A stretch of 64,000 nucleotides of DNA from Opitutaceae bacterium (GCA_028688225.1 JAQTYQ010000011.1:45664-109663); one strand, 5' to 3'. Positions 24,869 to 34,074 are shown, numbered from the stretch's first letter. Notes: a model not told the origin generated them from the sequence alone. Program-made: numbers and translations.

Positions 24869-26368
24869 ATGCTTTCCGCCTTCACCAATTCGATGAAAAT
24901 CCCCGAGCTCCGCTCGCGGATTCTCTACACGCTGGCGTTGCTGTTCATTTCCCGCGTGGGCGCGCACATTCCGCTGCCCGGGCTCGATCCCAAGCCCCTG
25001 CAGGACTTTTTCACGGCGCAGGTCGGCAGCGCCGGCGGCGCCCTGGTGGGCCTCTACAACATGTTCACGGGCGGCGCCCTCGTGAAGGGCGCGGTCTGCG
25101 CGCTGGGCATCATGCCGTACATCAGCGCGCAGATCATTTTTCAACTGATGACCGCCGTGGTGCCCTCCCTCAGCCGTCTGCAGCAGGAAGGCGATGTCGG
25201 GCGGCAGAAGCTGACGCAGTACACGCGCTACGCCACCGTGCTCATCTGCGTGGTGCAGGGCGCGCTGCTGATCATGGCGCTCGAGAATCCCGGCCGGCTC
25301 TTTTCCGGTTACGACATCAATGTCTACGGCGAGATCATTCTCATCAACAAGGGCTGGTTCCTGGCGACCTCCGTCGTCTTCCTGACCGCCGGCACGCTGC
25401 TGCTCATGTGGCTTGGCGAGCAGGTCACCCAGCGCGGCATCGGCAACGGCGTTTCGCTGCTCATCACCATCGGCATTCTCGCCGACATCCCCGGTGCGGC
25501 CCAGACCCTCAAGACGCTGATTCTCGCCCCCGTCGGCGTGCAGGCCATCAGCATGCCCCAGCTCCTCATCATGATCCTGCTGTTCGTCGTTGTCATCGCG
25601 GGCATCATCATGATCACGCAGGGCCAGCGGAAAATCCCGGTGCAGTATGCCAAGCGGGTGGTCGGCCAGAAGGTCTACGGCGGCCAGAGTTCGTTTCTCC
25701 CGCTCAAGGTCAACTACTCGGGCGTCATGCCGGTGATCTTCGCCTCGGCGATCCTGCTCTTCCCGCAGCAGATCTTCTCCCAGCTCGGCGCAGTCATGCA
25801 GTGGAAGTGGATGCAGGAGTTTTCCCAGGATCTGCTGCGCGGCAGCCTGGTTTACTACGGTGGCTATGCGCTGCTGATCCTGTTTTTCAGCTACTTCTGG
25901 GTGTCGGTGATGTTCAAGCCCATCCAGATCGCCGACGACCTGAAAAAGTACGGCGGATACGTCCCCGGCGTGCGCCCCGGCGAACCCACGGCCCAGTTCC
26001 TCGACTTCATCATGACGCGGCTTACGCTGGCCGGCGCCATTTTCCTGACGCTTATCGCCGTCATGCCCGATGTCCTGCTGTTCGAGTTCAAAGTGCCACC
26101 GCGCATCGCTTATTTCTTCGGCGGCACCGGCATGCTCATCACCGTGGGCGTGCTGCTGGACACGATGCGGCAGCTGGAAACCTTCCTGCTGCAGCGGCAT
26201 TACGACGGTTTTCTGCGCAAGGGACGCATCCGCGCCCGCAGCACGGCCGTCGCCTCGACCATTGGCGAAGCCGCCGACATCAAAACCGTCGGCATTCTTT
26301 GGTTGTGGCTGGGGGCGATCTTCCTCGTGGGCATCATCACTTGGGTGATCCGCCACTTTGTTCTTTAA
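24869..26368 (+). CDS. secY: Preprotein translocase subunit SecY
   Basis: SecY is the protein-conducting channel of the inner membrane and partners SecE and SecA, both encoded in this window. The 499-residue product has about ten transmembrane segments. Motifs include SRVGAHIPLPGLDP, LGIMPYISAQIIFQL, GNGVSLLI and the cytoplasmic loop QGQRKIPVQYAKRVVG; the C-terminal region has MRQLETFLLQRHYDGFLRKG. It is somewhat longer than the common 430-440, with additions in periplasmic loops and between the last helices. It ends 18 bp before the adenylate-kinase relic. Confidence 0.97.
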   Translation: MLSAFTNSMKIPELRSRILYTLALLFISRVGAHIPLPGLDPKPLQDFFTAQVGSAGGALVGLYNMFTGGALVKGAVCALGIMPYISAQIIFQLMTAVVPSLSRLQQEGDVGRQKLTQYTRYATVLICVVQGALLIMALENPGRLFSGYDINVYGEIILINKGWFLATSVVFLTAGTLLLMWLGEQVTQRGIGNGVSLLITIGILADIPGAAQTLKTLILAPVGVQAISMPQLLIMILLFVVVIAGIIMITQGQRKIPVQYAKRVVGQKVYGGQSSFLPLKVNYSGVMPVIFASAILLFPQQIFSQLGAVMQWKWMQEFSQDLLRGSLVYYGGYALLILFFSYFWVSVMFKPIQIADDLKKYGGYVPGVRPGEPTAQFLDFIMTRLTLAGAIFLTLIAVMPDVLLFEFKVPPRIAYFFGGTGMLITVGVLLDTMRQLETFLLQRHYDGFLRKGRIRARSTAVASTIGEAADIKTVGILWLWLGAIFLVGIITWVIRHFVL

Positions 26369-26386
26369 GGCTTTACTTCCCGGGAA

Positions 26387-26848
26387 ATGCCTGCCATTCC
26401 CCACACCTTTTCGCCGTCCGGCCTCCCGGTCGGGGCGAAGCTCCTGTACTTCGGTGCCACCGGCGCGCCCTCCGCGCATCCGGCCGCCGAGGCCCGTTCT
26501 TTGAAGATAGAGCACGTCTCTCCTGAAACCCTTGTGCATCAGGAGATTTGCCGCCGCACGCCGCTCGGCCAACAGGCTGCGCAGGCGCGCCGGCACGGCA
26601 ACGCCGTGCCCGACCAGACCCTGCTCGCGATCTTTCGCAAGTGGTTCTGGGCGCGCAAACCCGATGCGGGATTCCTCGTGGAAGGATTCCCGGCTACGCT
26701 GCTCCATGCCCGCGTGTTCGACGAGTGGCTCGAAGCCCGCGAGGAGGCCCTGACCGGCTGCCTCTGCGCCGAGCCCGCCGCCCAACCGGCGATGGTCGAA
26801 CACTACCGCACGCTGGGGCTCCTCCGGGAGCCCGGCCCGACCCGATGA
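26387..26848 (+). CDS. Degenerate adenylate-kinase-like protein
   Basis: This 153-residue product occupies the place of adk between secY and map and resembles a shortened adenylate kinase. The P-loop position reads FGATGAPSAH instead of GxPGxGKGT, so the catalytic lysine is missing. The core LGKQ-like helix survives (TPLGQQAAQARRHGNAVPD), and GFLVEGFPATLLHARVFDEW matches GFLLDGFPRT but with the catalytic arginine replaced by alanine. The LID domain is absent; a short VEHYRTLGLL may be the remnant of the last helix. It cannot be an active kinase. It stays in frame and overlaps map by ATGA (26845-26848), so it is apparently translated. Confidence 0.75.
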   Translation: MPAIPHTFSPSGLPVGAKLLYFGATGAPSAHPAAEARSLKIEHVSPETLVHQEICRRTPLGQQAAQARRHGNAVPDQTLLAIFRKWFWARKPDAGFLVEGFPATLLHARVFDEWLEAREEALTGCLCAEPAAQPAMVEHYRTLGLLREPGPTR

Positions 26849-27666
26849 TTCCCATCAAAGACAAGGAAGCCATCGCGCGCATGCGCGAGGCGTGCACCAT
26901 CGCCGCAACGGTGCTGCACCGCCTCAAGGCGCTCGTGCAGCCGGGCATAAGCACCTACGACCTAGACCAGGCCGGACGGGAGTTGATCGCCAGCCATGGC
27001 GCGCGCAGCGCGGATTACGGCTACCAGATCGGTTCACGGCGCTTCCCGGCCTACACCTGTCTCTCGGTCAACGAGGAGGTGGTTCATGGCATCGGCTCGC
27101 TGAAGCGGATCCTCCGCGAAGGCGATATCATCTCGCTGGATGTCACGGTCGAGTGCAACGGCTACATCGGCGACAATGCGATCACCGTGCCCGTCGGGAC
27201 CATCCCGCCCCGGGTTGCCGAGCTCCTGAAAACCACCGAGGAGGCGCTGTACCTCGGCATCCGGCAGGCGCAGGCCGGCAACCGCATCGGCGACATCTCC
27301 CATGCCATCCAAACCTTTGTCGAGGCCCGCGGGTTCGGCGTGGTGCGCGAGATGGTCGGCCACGGGGTCGGCCGCTCGATGCATGAAGAGCCGCAGATTC
27401 CCAACTTTGGCCGCCGCGGCACCGGGGAGAAGATCAGGCCCGGCATGACGTTCGCCATCGAGCCCATGATCAACCTCGGCACCCACCAGGTGAAGACCCT
27501 CACGGATGGCTGGACTGTCGTCACGGCGGATGGGCTGCCTTCCGCGCATTTTGAACACACCGTGCTCACCACCGAGAGAAGTCCCGAGATTCTCACGCTC
27601 CCGCGCCCGCTCCCATCGTCCCTTTCCCAAACTCCCACCACTCCCTCCCTCTCAACCCGCAACTAA
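26845..27666 (+). CDS. map: Methionine aminopeptidase, type I
   Basis: The enzyme removes the initiator methionine from nascent proteins. In the 273-residue product the dimetal ligands are seen in order: Asp in SLDVTVECNG and GDNA, His in GHGVGRSMHEEP, Glu in FAIEPMINLG and Glu in AHFEHTVL. The C-terminus has about 20 extra Pro/Ser/Thr-rich residues. It overlaps the preceding gene by 4 bp (ATGA), suggesting coupling. infA and rpmJ, which often follow map, are absent; rpsM starts 18 bp later. Confidence 0.96.
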   Translation: MIPIKDKEAIARMREACTIAATVLHRLKALVQPGISTYDLDQAGRELIASHGARSADYGYQIGSRRFPAYTCLSVNEEVVHGIGSLKRILREGDIISLDVTVECNGYIGDNAITVPVGTIPPRVAELLKTTEEALYLGIRQAQAGNRIGDISHAIQTFVEARGFGVVREMVGHGVGRSMHEEPQIPNFGRRGTGEKIRPGMTFAIEPMINLGTHQVKTLTDGWTVVTADGLPSAHFEHTVLTTERSPEILTLPRPLPSSLSQTPTTPSLSTRN

Positions 27667-27684
27667 CCGCTTCCCGCCTTTCCC

Positions 27685-28074
27685 ATGCCACGTCTGCTTG
27701 GTGTCGACATCCCGCCGAAGAAGAAGATCGCCTTCTCGCTTCGCTACATCTACGGCATCGGCCCCGCCCGGGCCGATCTCATCGTCAAGGACTCCGGCCT
27801 TGACCCCAACATGCGTGCCTCGGACCTCACCGAGGAGCAGCTCAACAAGATCCTCCATATCATCACCGACCGGAAATGGGTGGTTGAAGGCGACCTGCGC
27901 CGGGACATCACCGCCAATCTCAAGCGGCTGCAGGCCATCAACTGCTACCGCGGCGTCCGCCACCGCAAGGGCCTGCCCGTCCGCGGCCAGCGCACCAGCA
28001 CGAACGCCCGCACGCGCAAGGGCCCGCGCAAGACCGTCGGTGTCACGAAGCAAAAAGCTGAAACGCCCGTTTAA
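27685..28074 (+). CDS. rpsM: Small ribosomal subunit protein uS13
   Basis: S13 contacts P-site tRNA and bridges to the 50S. The 129-residue product starts [20 protein letters not shown] and contains [14 protein letters not shown] and the basic C-terminus [20 protein letters not shown]. Length is near the family norm of 115-125. rpsK starts 8 bp after its stop. Confidence 0.97.
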   Translation: MPRLLGVDIPPKKKIAFSLRYIYGIGPARADLIVKDSGLDPNMRASDLTEEQLNKILHIITDRKWVVEGDLRRDITANLKRLQAINCYRGVRHRKGLPVRGQRTSTNARTRKGPRKTVGVTKQKAETPV

Positions 28075-28082
28075 TCCCCGCC

Positions 28083-28757
28083 ATGGCTGAAGAAAAGTCC
28101 ACGTCCGCTCCGAAAAAGGAAAAGGCCTCCAAAAAGGAGGCCACGCCCGCGCCTGCCGAGGCTTCTGCCAAGGTGGAGGCTGCCGAAAAGAAGCCTGCCA
28201 GGGAGAAGGCTCCCAAGGCCTCCCCAGCCGACAAGGGTGGGAAAAAAGAGGCGGCCGCTCCGCCCGCTTCGGAAGCGGCGGCTCCTGCCTCCGCGCCCTC
28301 GGACAAGCCGGTGGAAACCGTGGGTGGCGTCGCCAAGCAGCCCACCGCCGAGGAGCTGCTCAAGGAGGAAATGGGCGAGATCAAGGTCCGCCGGGCCAAG
28401 GGGTCGAAAAACATCACCACCGGCCTCGCGAACATCCTGGCCTCGTTCAACAACACCGTCGTCACCATCACCGATCTCAAGGGCAACGTCATCGCCTGGT
28501 CCAGCGCCGGCAAATGCAACTTCCGCGGTTCCCGCAAATCAACCGCTTACGCCGCCCAGATCGTCGCCCAGGACGCGGCGCGCAACGCCATGGCGCACGG
28601 CCTCAAGGATGTGCAGATCCGCGTCAGCGGCCCCGGCCTCGGCCGGGACTCCGCCATCCGGGCCCTGCAGGCGATCGGCCTTGAAGTCACGTCCATCGTC
28701 GATGTGACCCCCGTGCCGCACAACGGCTGCCGCCCGCGCAAGCGCCGCCGCGTCTAA
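28083..28757 (+). CDS. rpsK: Small ribosomal subunit protein uS11 with long N-terminal extension
   Basis: S11 forms part of the 30S platform. The S11 fold occupies the C-terminal part, from about residue 100 ([40 protein letters not shown], and ending [17 protein letters not shown]). In front lie about 95 extra residues of low complexity, rich in Ala, Lys, Glu and Pro, likely disordered. The usual protein is about 129 residues; this one is 224. No internal start with a ribosome binding site is obvious, and ATG 28083 follows rpsM closely, so the extension is probably translated. Confidence 0.93.
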   Translation: MAEEKSTSAPKKEKASKKEATPAPAEASAKVEAAEKKPAREKAPKASPADKGGKKEAAAPPASEAAAPASAPSDKPVETVGGVAKQPTAEELLKEEMGEIKVRRAKGSKNITTGLANILASFNNTVVTITDLKGNVIAWSSAGKCNFRGSRKSTAYAAQIVAQDAARNAMAHGLKDVQIRVSGPGLGRDSAIRALQAIGLEVTSIVDVTPVPHNGCRPRKRRRV

Positions 28758-28787
28758 CCTCCCCGATCCTCGACCCCTTTTTTCATC

Positions 28788-29399
28788 ATGGCCCGCTATA
28801 TCGGTCCCTCTACTCGCATCAGCCGCCGCTTCGGCCAGTTCATCCTCGGCTCCGGCAAGGCTTTTGAGCGACGCAATTTCCCGCCCGGCCAGCACGGCCC
28901 CAAATCACGCCGCAAGATGTCGGAGTATGCCGTCGGCCTCTCTGAGAAGCAGAAGGCCCGCTACATCTACGGCCTCCTGGAGCGCCAGTTCCGCCGCGTT
29001 TTCGCGATCGCCAAGAAGGAGCGCGGCGTCACGGGCGAGCGCTTTCTGCAGTTGCTTGAGACCCGGCTCGACAGCGTTATTTACCATCTCGGTTTGACCA
29101 AGACCCGCGCCGCGGCGCGCCAGTTCGTCAATCACGGCCATGTCCGTGTCAACGGCCGCAAGGTCGACATCCCGAGCTTCAACGTGAAGCCGGGCGACGA
29201 GATCGAAGTGAAGCCCGCCTCCTCCTCGCGCCAGATCGCCACGCGCGGCCTCGAGGAGAACCGCCTCCGCGTGGTTCCCGGCTGGCTCTCGCTCAATGCC
29301 GAGGCCCTCAAGGCTGCCGTCGTCCGGCTGCCGGTGCGCGATGAGATGGAGCCCAGCATCAACGAACAGCTCATCGTCGAATATTACAGCCGTTTCTAA
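28788..29399 (+). CDS. rpsD: Small ribosomal subunit protein uS4 (zinc-free type)
   Basis: S4 is a primary 16S rRNA binder. The 203-residue product starts MARYIGPSTRISRRFGQF and has the S4 RNA-binding domain (RLDSVIYHLGLTKTRAAARQ, FVNHGHVRVNGRKVDIPSF). The N-terminal domain has no cysteines, so this is the C-minus form without a zinc finger. It lies between rpsK and rpoA. Confidence 0.96.
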   Translation: MARYIGPSTRISRRFGQFILGSGKAFERRNFPPGQHGPKSRRKMSEYAVGLSEKQKARYIYGLLERQFRRVFAIAKKERGVTGERFLQLLETRLDSVIYHLGLTKTRAAARQFVNHGHVRVNGRKVDIPSFNVKPGDEIEVKPASSSRQIATRGLEENRLRVVPGWLSLNAEALKAAVVRLPVRDEMEPSINEQLIVEYYSRF

Positions 29400-29449
29400 G
29401 CCCGTCCGGTTTCAATCTTACGTCCCAACCCTTAAACTTGTCCTCTGCC

Positions 29450-30451
29450 ATGCCCAAACGCCTCGGAAAGTTCGAACTGCCCAACAAACTCACCAAGGTT
29501 GAGGAAGGCTCCAGCCCGACTTACGCCAAGTTCATCGCCGAGCCCTTCGAAGCCGGTTACGGTCACACCATCGGCAATTCCCTCCGCCGCGTGCTGCTCA
29601 GTTCCATCGAGGGAGCTGCGATCAGCTCGATCAAGATCGAGAACGTGCAGCACGAGTTCCAGAGCATCGACGGCGTGGTCGAGGATGTCACGGACATCGT
29701 CCTCAACCTCAAAAAGATCCTGATCATCTCCCAGAAACGGGAACCCGTGCGGCTGGGCATCAAGGCCAACCGCGAAGGCCCGGTCACCGCCGCCGACATC
29801 CAGCCCGATCCGGCCATCCAGATCGTCAATCCCGACCAGCTGATCTGCACGCTCGACAAGAACCGTCCCTTCGAGGCCGAGATCGAGATCAAGACCGGCC
29901 GGGGCTACTGCCCGGGCGAAAACAACAAGAAGGAGGAGCAGCCCATCGGCGTCATCCCGATCGATTCGCTTTTCAGCCCCGTGCGTCTGGTCCGGTACAC
30001 GGTCGAAAACACCCGCGTCGGCCAGATCACCGATTATGACAAGCTCATCCTCGAAATCTGGACCGACGGACGCGTCTCGCCCGACGACGCCCTCAAGCAG
30101 TCGGCCTCGATCCTGAAGCATCACCTCGACGTGTTCGACCGTGTGAGTGAGGAGCACTATGAGTTTGAGAGCCAGCAGAGCACGGTCAGCGAGGAGGAGA
30201 ACAAGCTCCGCAAGCTGCTCAACATGTCGGTCAACGAGATCGAGCTTTCCGTGCGCGCCGCCAACTGCCTGAACAACGCCAACATCACCACCGTCGGCGA
30301 ACTCGCCATGAAGACCGAACAGGAGATGCTCAAATACCGCAATTTCGGCAAGAAGTCGCTCAATGAGATCAAGGAGAAGCTCGAGGCCCTCGGCCTCTCG
30401 CTCGGCATGAAGTTCGACGAGCGCCTCCTCGACACCAAAAAGGAAGCCTGA
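29450..30451 (+). CDS. rpoA: DNA-directed RNA polymerase subunit alpha
   Basis: Alpha nucleates RNA polymerase assembly and contacts UP elements and activators. In the 333-residue product the N-terminal domain shows EPFEAGYGHTIGNSLRRVLL, and the C-terminal domain has ELSVRAANCLNNANITTVGE followed by MLKYRNFGKKSLNEIKEKL. ATG 29450 gives MPKRLGKFELP and is preferred to TTG 29438. rplQ follows after 110 bp, which is longer than the other gaps here. Confidence 0.97.
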   Translation: MPKRLGKFELPNKLTKVEEGSSPTYAKFIAEPFEAGYGHTIGNSLRRVLLSSIEGAAISSIKIENVQHEFQSIDGVVEDVTDIVLNLKKILIISQKREPVRLGIKANREGPVTAADIQPDPAIQIVNPDQLICTLDKNRPFEAEIEIKTGRGYCPGENNKKEEQPIGVIPIDSLFSPVRLVRYTVENTRVGQITDYDKLILEIWTDGRVSPDDALKQSASILKHHLDVFDRVSEEHYEFESQQSTVSEEENKLRKLLNMSVNEIELSVRAANCLNNANITTVGELAMKTEQEMLKYRNFGKKSLNEIKEKLEALGLSLGMKFDERLLDTKKEA

Positions 30452-30561
30452 GCCGCGCTGCGTGCGAACGTAACCAGGAACAGGTTTCAACAAACACGAT
30501 GCCAGTGCCGCGCGGCGAGTCTTGATACTTGCCGCTTGGTACTAGGCACTTCCTCTCACCC

Positions 30562-31086
30562 ATGCGTCACCAAAAACATCGCCTCTCCCTCGGCGTCACC
30601 CGCGAGCACCGCGCGGCCCTGCTTTCCAATCTGGCGGCCGCGCTCATCCACCATGGTCGCATCGAAACCACGCTGGTGAAGGCCCGGGCGTTGCGGCCGT
30701 TCATCGAAAAAGTCATCACCAAGGCCAAGCGGGCCGCGGCTGCCACGGAAAAGAAGGATGCCATCCATCTCCGGCGCCACGCCTTGCGTCAGGTGCGGGA
30801 CGAGGATGCCATCACCCTCCTCTTCAACGAAAAGGCCGCCCAGTTTGCCAAGCGCCCCGGCGGGTACACCCGCATTTACAAGCTCGCGCCGCGCCGGGTC
30901 GGCGATGCCGCCGAGATGGCCCTGATCGAACTGATCGGGGCGGAGGACCCGGGGTATAAGAAACGCGGCAAGCGTGGTCCGGCCAAGAAGACCGAGCAGG
31001 TTTCCGAGGCGACTCCCGCCGCCGGCGAAGCAGCCGCTCCCACGCCGGAGAAACCGACCCCGGCGGCCGGCGACTCCAAGGCCTGA
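30562..31086 (+). CDS. rplQ: Large ribosomal subunit protein bL17 with C-terminal extension
   Basis: L17 lies near the tunnel exit. The core starts MRHQKHRLSLGVTREHRAAL and runs through PGGYTRIYKLAPRRVGDAAE and MALIELIG. After about residue 118 come some 55 residues rich in Ala, Pro, Lys and Glu, taking the protein to 174 residues. ATG 30562 is chosen over an in-frame start at 30529 because the conserved sequence begins there. A terminator at 31124-31159 ends the cluster. Confidence 0.96.
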   Translation: MRHQKHRLSLGVTREHRAALLSNLAAALIHHGRIETTLVKARALRPFIEKVITKAKRAAAATEKKDAIHLRRHALRQVRDEDAITLLFNEKAAQFAKRPGGYTRIYKLAPRRVGDAAEMALIELIGAEDPGYKKRGKRGPAKKTEQVSEATPAAGEAAAPTPEKPTPAAGDSKA

Positions 31087-31123
31087 ACGGGTTTCTTCCC
31101 CCTTTGCTCTGTCATTTTTCAGG

Positions 31124-31159
31124 GCACGCCGGGCTTCCCGCTTGGCGTGCTTTTGTTTT
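31124..31159 (+). terminator. Terminator of the ribosomal gene cluster
   Basis: GCACGCC (31124-31130) pairs with GGCGTGC (31144-31150), with an inner GGG/CCC pairing, followed by TTTTGTTTT (31151-31159). It begins 38 bp after the rplQ stop codon. Confidence 0.8.
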
Positions 31160-31231
31160 CTCCCTTGGCGGCGCCACGTCTTTGCCGGAGAATGCCGGCT
31201 GCACTCGGACTCCCCCTGCCATTTCTGTACC

Positions 31232-31456
31232 ATGGATCTCACCCTCGGTGCCGTCGCCTACTGTCTGCTTGCTCTCGGCTTCTTTTTTGGCGTCTGGCTT
31301 TATTACGACCGCCGGGACCATGCGCTCTACGATGCGGAGCGCCGCAAGGTCACGTTGCATTGCATCCGCTGCGGCCATCTCTACAGCGCAAAAACCGGCA
31401 CTGAAACCGCGGCTTGCCCGCGCTGCGGGCACGCCAACGCCCGGCTGAAGTTTTGA
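31232..31456 (+). CDS. Small membrane-anchored zinc-ribbon protein
   Basis: The 74-residue product has one N-terminal transmembrane segment (about residues 4-25, AYCLLALGFFFGVWLYYDRR at its end) followed by a short cytoplasmic-type zinc ribbon with two CxxC pairs (HCIRCGHLY and CPRCGHAN). The function is unknown; the fold suggests metal or nucleic-acid binding at the membrane. It lies between the rplQ terminator and guaA, on the same strand. ATG 31232 opens the hydrophobic segment; no strong ribosome binding site was seen. Confidence 0.7.
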   Translation: MDLTLGAVAYCLLALGFFFGVWLYYDRRDHALYDAERRKVTLHCIRCGHLYSAKTGTETAACPRCGHANARLKF

Positions 31457-31546
31457 TGCCTGCCGCCCGCGGGCCGGTGCTCGCCGTTGATTAATCCGGG
31501 CTTATTCGGTGTTGCCTCGCCGCGAACCTTCCCTTCATAACTTCAC

Positions 31547-33085
31547 ATGGCACAGACAGTCGCCGTCCTCGATTTCGGTTCCCAATACACGCAGGTCATC
31601 GCGCGCCGCGTCCGGGAGTGCCAGGTTTACTCCAAGATTTATCATTACACGACGCCCGCGGCGCTGCTCAGGCAGGACGGCGTCGTCGGCATCATCCTTT
31701 CCGGCGGGCCCAGCAGTGTGTTCGCCAAAAATGCGCCGCGGCCCGATCGCGGTATTTTCGAGCTGGGCGTGCCCGTGCTCGGCATTTGCTATGGCATCCA
31801 GCTCTTCGGTCATCTGCTCGGTGGCCGGACGGCCAAGAGCGACCATCGCGAGTACGGCCATGGCACGCTCACCATCAAAAAGCCGGGCCGGCTCTTTGCC
31901 GGGCTGCCCCGCCGGCTCCGGGTCTGGAATTCGCACGGCGACCGGGTCATCAAGCTTCCGCCCGGTTTCAAGGCCATCGGGGTCACGGAGAACTCGCCCT
32001 TTGCCGCCATTGAGGACTTGCAGCGCAATTTCTACGGCATCCAATTCCACCCGGAGGTGTTCCACACCGAGCACGGCCTTGATGTGATCCGCAATTTCCT
32101 CCTCGGCGTCTGCGGCGCGCGGCGGGACTGGTCGATGAGGAATTTCATCACGCACACCGTCCGGGAGCTTCGCGCTCGGGTGGGGCGGGGCCGCGTCATC
32201 CTCGGCCTCAGCGGCGGCGTTGACTCGTCCGTGGCCGCCACCCTCATCCATCAGGCCATCGGCCGCCAGCTCACCTGCGTGTTTGTCGACAACGGCCTGC
32301 TGCGGCAGGGTGAGCGCGAAGCGGTCGTCAACCTCTACAAGAAACATTTCCACATCGATCTCCGCGTCGTCGACGCCGCCTCGCTGTTTCTGCGACGCCT
32401 GCGGGGTGTGTCCGACCCCGAGCACAAGCGCAAGATCATCGGCCGTACGTTCATCGAGGTGTTCGAGCGGTCGCTGCAGTCGATCGGGCACGCTGATTTT
32501 CTCGCCCAGGGCACGCTCTACCCGGACGTCATCGAAAGCGTCGCGATCGGCAACAATCCGGCGGCGTTGATCAAGAGTCATCACAATGTCGGCGGCCTGC
32601 CCGCGCGCATGAAGTTGCGGTTGATCGAACCTTTGCGCGAACTCTTCAAGGATGAGGTGCGCGCCGTCGGCTCCCGCCTGGGTCTGCCCCGCGCGGTTGT
32701 CTGGCGCCAGCCGTTCCCCGGTCCCGGCCTGGGGGTGCGCGTGCTCGGCGAGATCACGCGCGACCGGCTCGAGGTGCTCCGCCGCGCCGACGCCATTCTC
32801 CAGGAGGAGATGATGAAGTCCGGCTGGTATTGGAAGGTCTGGCAGTCCTTTTGCGTCTTTCTGCCGGTGAAGTCGGTCGGGGTGGTCGGCGACGAGCGCA
32901 ACTACGCCTGGGTGATTGCCGTGCGGGTGGTCGAAAGCATTGACGCGATGACCGCGGACTGGACGCGTCTTCCCTATGATCTGGTGCAGCACATTTCGAG
33001 CCGCATCACCAACGAGGTGCGCGGGGTCAGCCGGGTGGTTTTCGACGTCAGCTCCAAGCCGCCAGCCACCATCGAATGGGAGTAG
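31547..33085 (+). CDS. guaA: GMP synthase (glutamine-hydrolysing)
   Basis: GuaA converts XMP to GMP with glutamine as nitrogen donor. The 512-residue product has a class I glutamine amidotransferase domain (about 1-195: catalytic Cys in [10 protein letters not shown], His/Glu in [11 protein letters not shown]), an ATP pyrophosphatase domain (P-loop [14 protein letters not shown]) and a C-terminal dimerisation domain ending [11 protein letters not shown]. Length is normal. It is followed by a secreted protein gene after 65 bp. Confidence 0.97.
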   Translation: MAQTVAVLDFGSQYTQVIARRVRECQVYSKIYHYTTPAALLRQDGVVGIILSGGPSSVFAKNAPRPDRGIFELGVPVLGICYGIQLFGHLLGGRTAKSDHREYGHGTLTIKKPGRLFAGLPRRLRVWNSHGDRVIKLPPGFKAIGVTENSPFAAIEDLQRNFYGIQFHPEVFHTEHGLDVIRNFLLGVCGARRDWSMRNFITHTVRELRARVGRGRVILGLSGGVDSSVAATLIHQAIGRQLTCVFVDNGLLRQGEREAVVNLYKKHFHIDLRVVDAASLFLRRLRGVSDPEHKRKIIGRTFIEVFERSLQSIGHADFLAQGTLYPDVIESVAIGNNPAALIKSHHNVGGLPARMKLRLIEPLRELFKDEVRAVGSRLGLPRAVVWRQPFPGPGLGVRVLGEITRDRLEVLRRADAILQEEMMKSGWYWKVWQSFCVFLPVKSVGVVGDERNYAWVIAVRVVESIDAMTADWTRLPYDLVQHISSRITNEVRGVSRVVFDVSSKPPATIEWE

Positions 33086-33150
33086 GGGATTTTGCCGTTG
33101 CGAACCTTTTCTCCGCGGACAAGTCTCACTCCCCCGACACCCGATTCATC

Positions 33151-33960
33151 ATGAACAAGCCCGCACTCCTGGTCCGTTCCCTTTTGGCGTCTGCCGGCTG
33201 GCTGGGCGGCATCGCCGCTGCGCGGGCGCAGACCGCCGAGCAGATCATCAGCAAGGCCCGCGCCTATCTCGGCGACGAGGCCGCCCTTAGTGCGGTCAAA
33301 TCGGTGCATTTTGTTGGCACGATGGAAACCCGGCAGCTGGTGCCGGAGGGCTCCAAACCGCTCCAGTTCGCCATCGATATCGTCTTCCAGAAACCCTACC
33401 AGCAGCGCATCACCCGGAGCACGTCGACAGCCACCGAGATCACCGGACTTGATGACTACGACGGCTGGCAGCGCATCCAGGATATGACCGATCCAAGCCG
33501 TTGGCAGCTGACGCTGCTCGACCCGTTGATCATCAAGAAACTCCGCGCCAACACCTGGGAGAACCTGAATTTCTTCAAGGGCCTTGAGAAGCGCGGGGGC
33601 AGTGTGAAGGTTATCGGACCGGCTGCCATCGACGGAGCCGCTGTCGTCAAGGCCGCCTTCATCCATGAGCCCGGCATCACCTTCTATCGTTATTTTGACA
33701 CGGCCACCGGCAAACTCGTGCTCACGGAGACGGACCAAGGGGATCGCATCAAGGAGGAGGGTGAGATCATGGTCGATGGTCTGCGTTTTCCCCGGAGGGT
33801 GACAACCGCCAGCAGAGCCACCGACGCCAAGGGTCAGGTCGTCGACAACCCCATTGTCATCACTTTCGACAAGATCACCCTCAACGAGGTGTTTCCCGAC
33901 AGCATCTTCGCCGTGCCATCGATGACGCCTCCGAAGTCGGTGCCGGGCCCGGCGCGTTGA
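33151..33960 (+). CDS. Secreted protein, possibly LolA/lipoprotein-sorting-like fold
   Basis: The 269-residue product has a signal peptide (basic start, hydrophobic stretch about residues 8-24, likely cleavage after ARA near residue 26). The mature part resembles periplasmic proteins of the LolA/LolB-like type: an N-terminal helix (EQIISKARAYLGDEAALSAV), then alternating strands with GTMETRQ, GLDDYDGWQRIQDM, VKAAFIHEPGITFYRYFD and GEIMVDGLRFPRRVTT. This assignment rests on general pattern only. It lies between guaA and hisD on the same strand. ATG 33151 is chosen for the signal peptide; the frame is open further upstream into guaA. Confidence 0.6.
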   Translation: MNKPALLVRSLLASAGWLGGIAAARAQTAEQIISKARAYLGDEAALSAVKSVHFVGTMETRQLVPEGSKPLQFAIDIVFQKPYQQRITRSTSTATEITGLDDYDGWQRIQDMTDPSRWQLTLLDPLIIKKLRANTWENLNFFKGLEKRGGSVKVIGPAAIDGAAVVKAAFIHEPGITFYRYFDTATGKLVLTETDQGDRIKEEGEIMVDGLRFPRRVTTASRATDAKGQVVDNPIVITFDKITLNEVFPDSIFAVPSMTPPKSVPGPAR

Positions 33961-34074
33961 GTGCGTGCGGCTCGGGCGGCAGCGATAATCCGCGGTGCGC
34001 GCCGGCGGCAGGGGCGTGCGGCCCCGCCAAACGTTTTGACGCAGGGCCGGAGACCGCATAGCGGTTTCCCTTCC

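Noticed and set aside
24350..26803. Minus-strand frame of 817 codons opposite secY
   Set aside because: Shadow with His/Asp/Arg-rich translation; secY is clear on the plus strand.
26387..26848. Annotating this gene as functional adk
   Set aside because: The P-loop lysine, the GFPRT arginine and the LID domain are all missing.
33961..34074. Histidine attenuator leader before hisD
   Set aside because: No run of His codons and no terminator/antiterminator pair was found in the gap.
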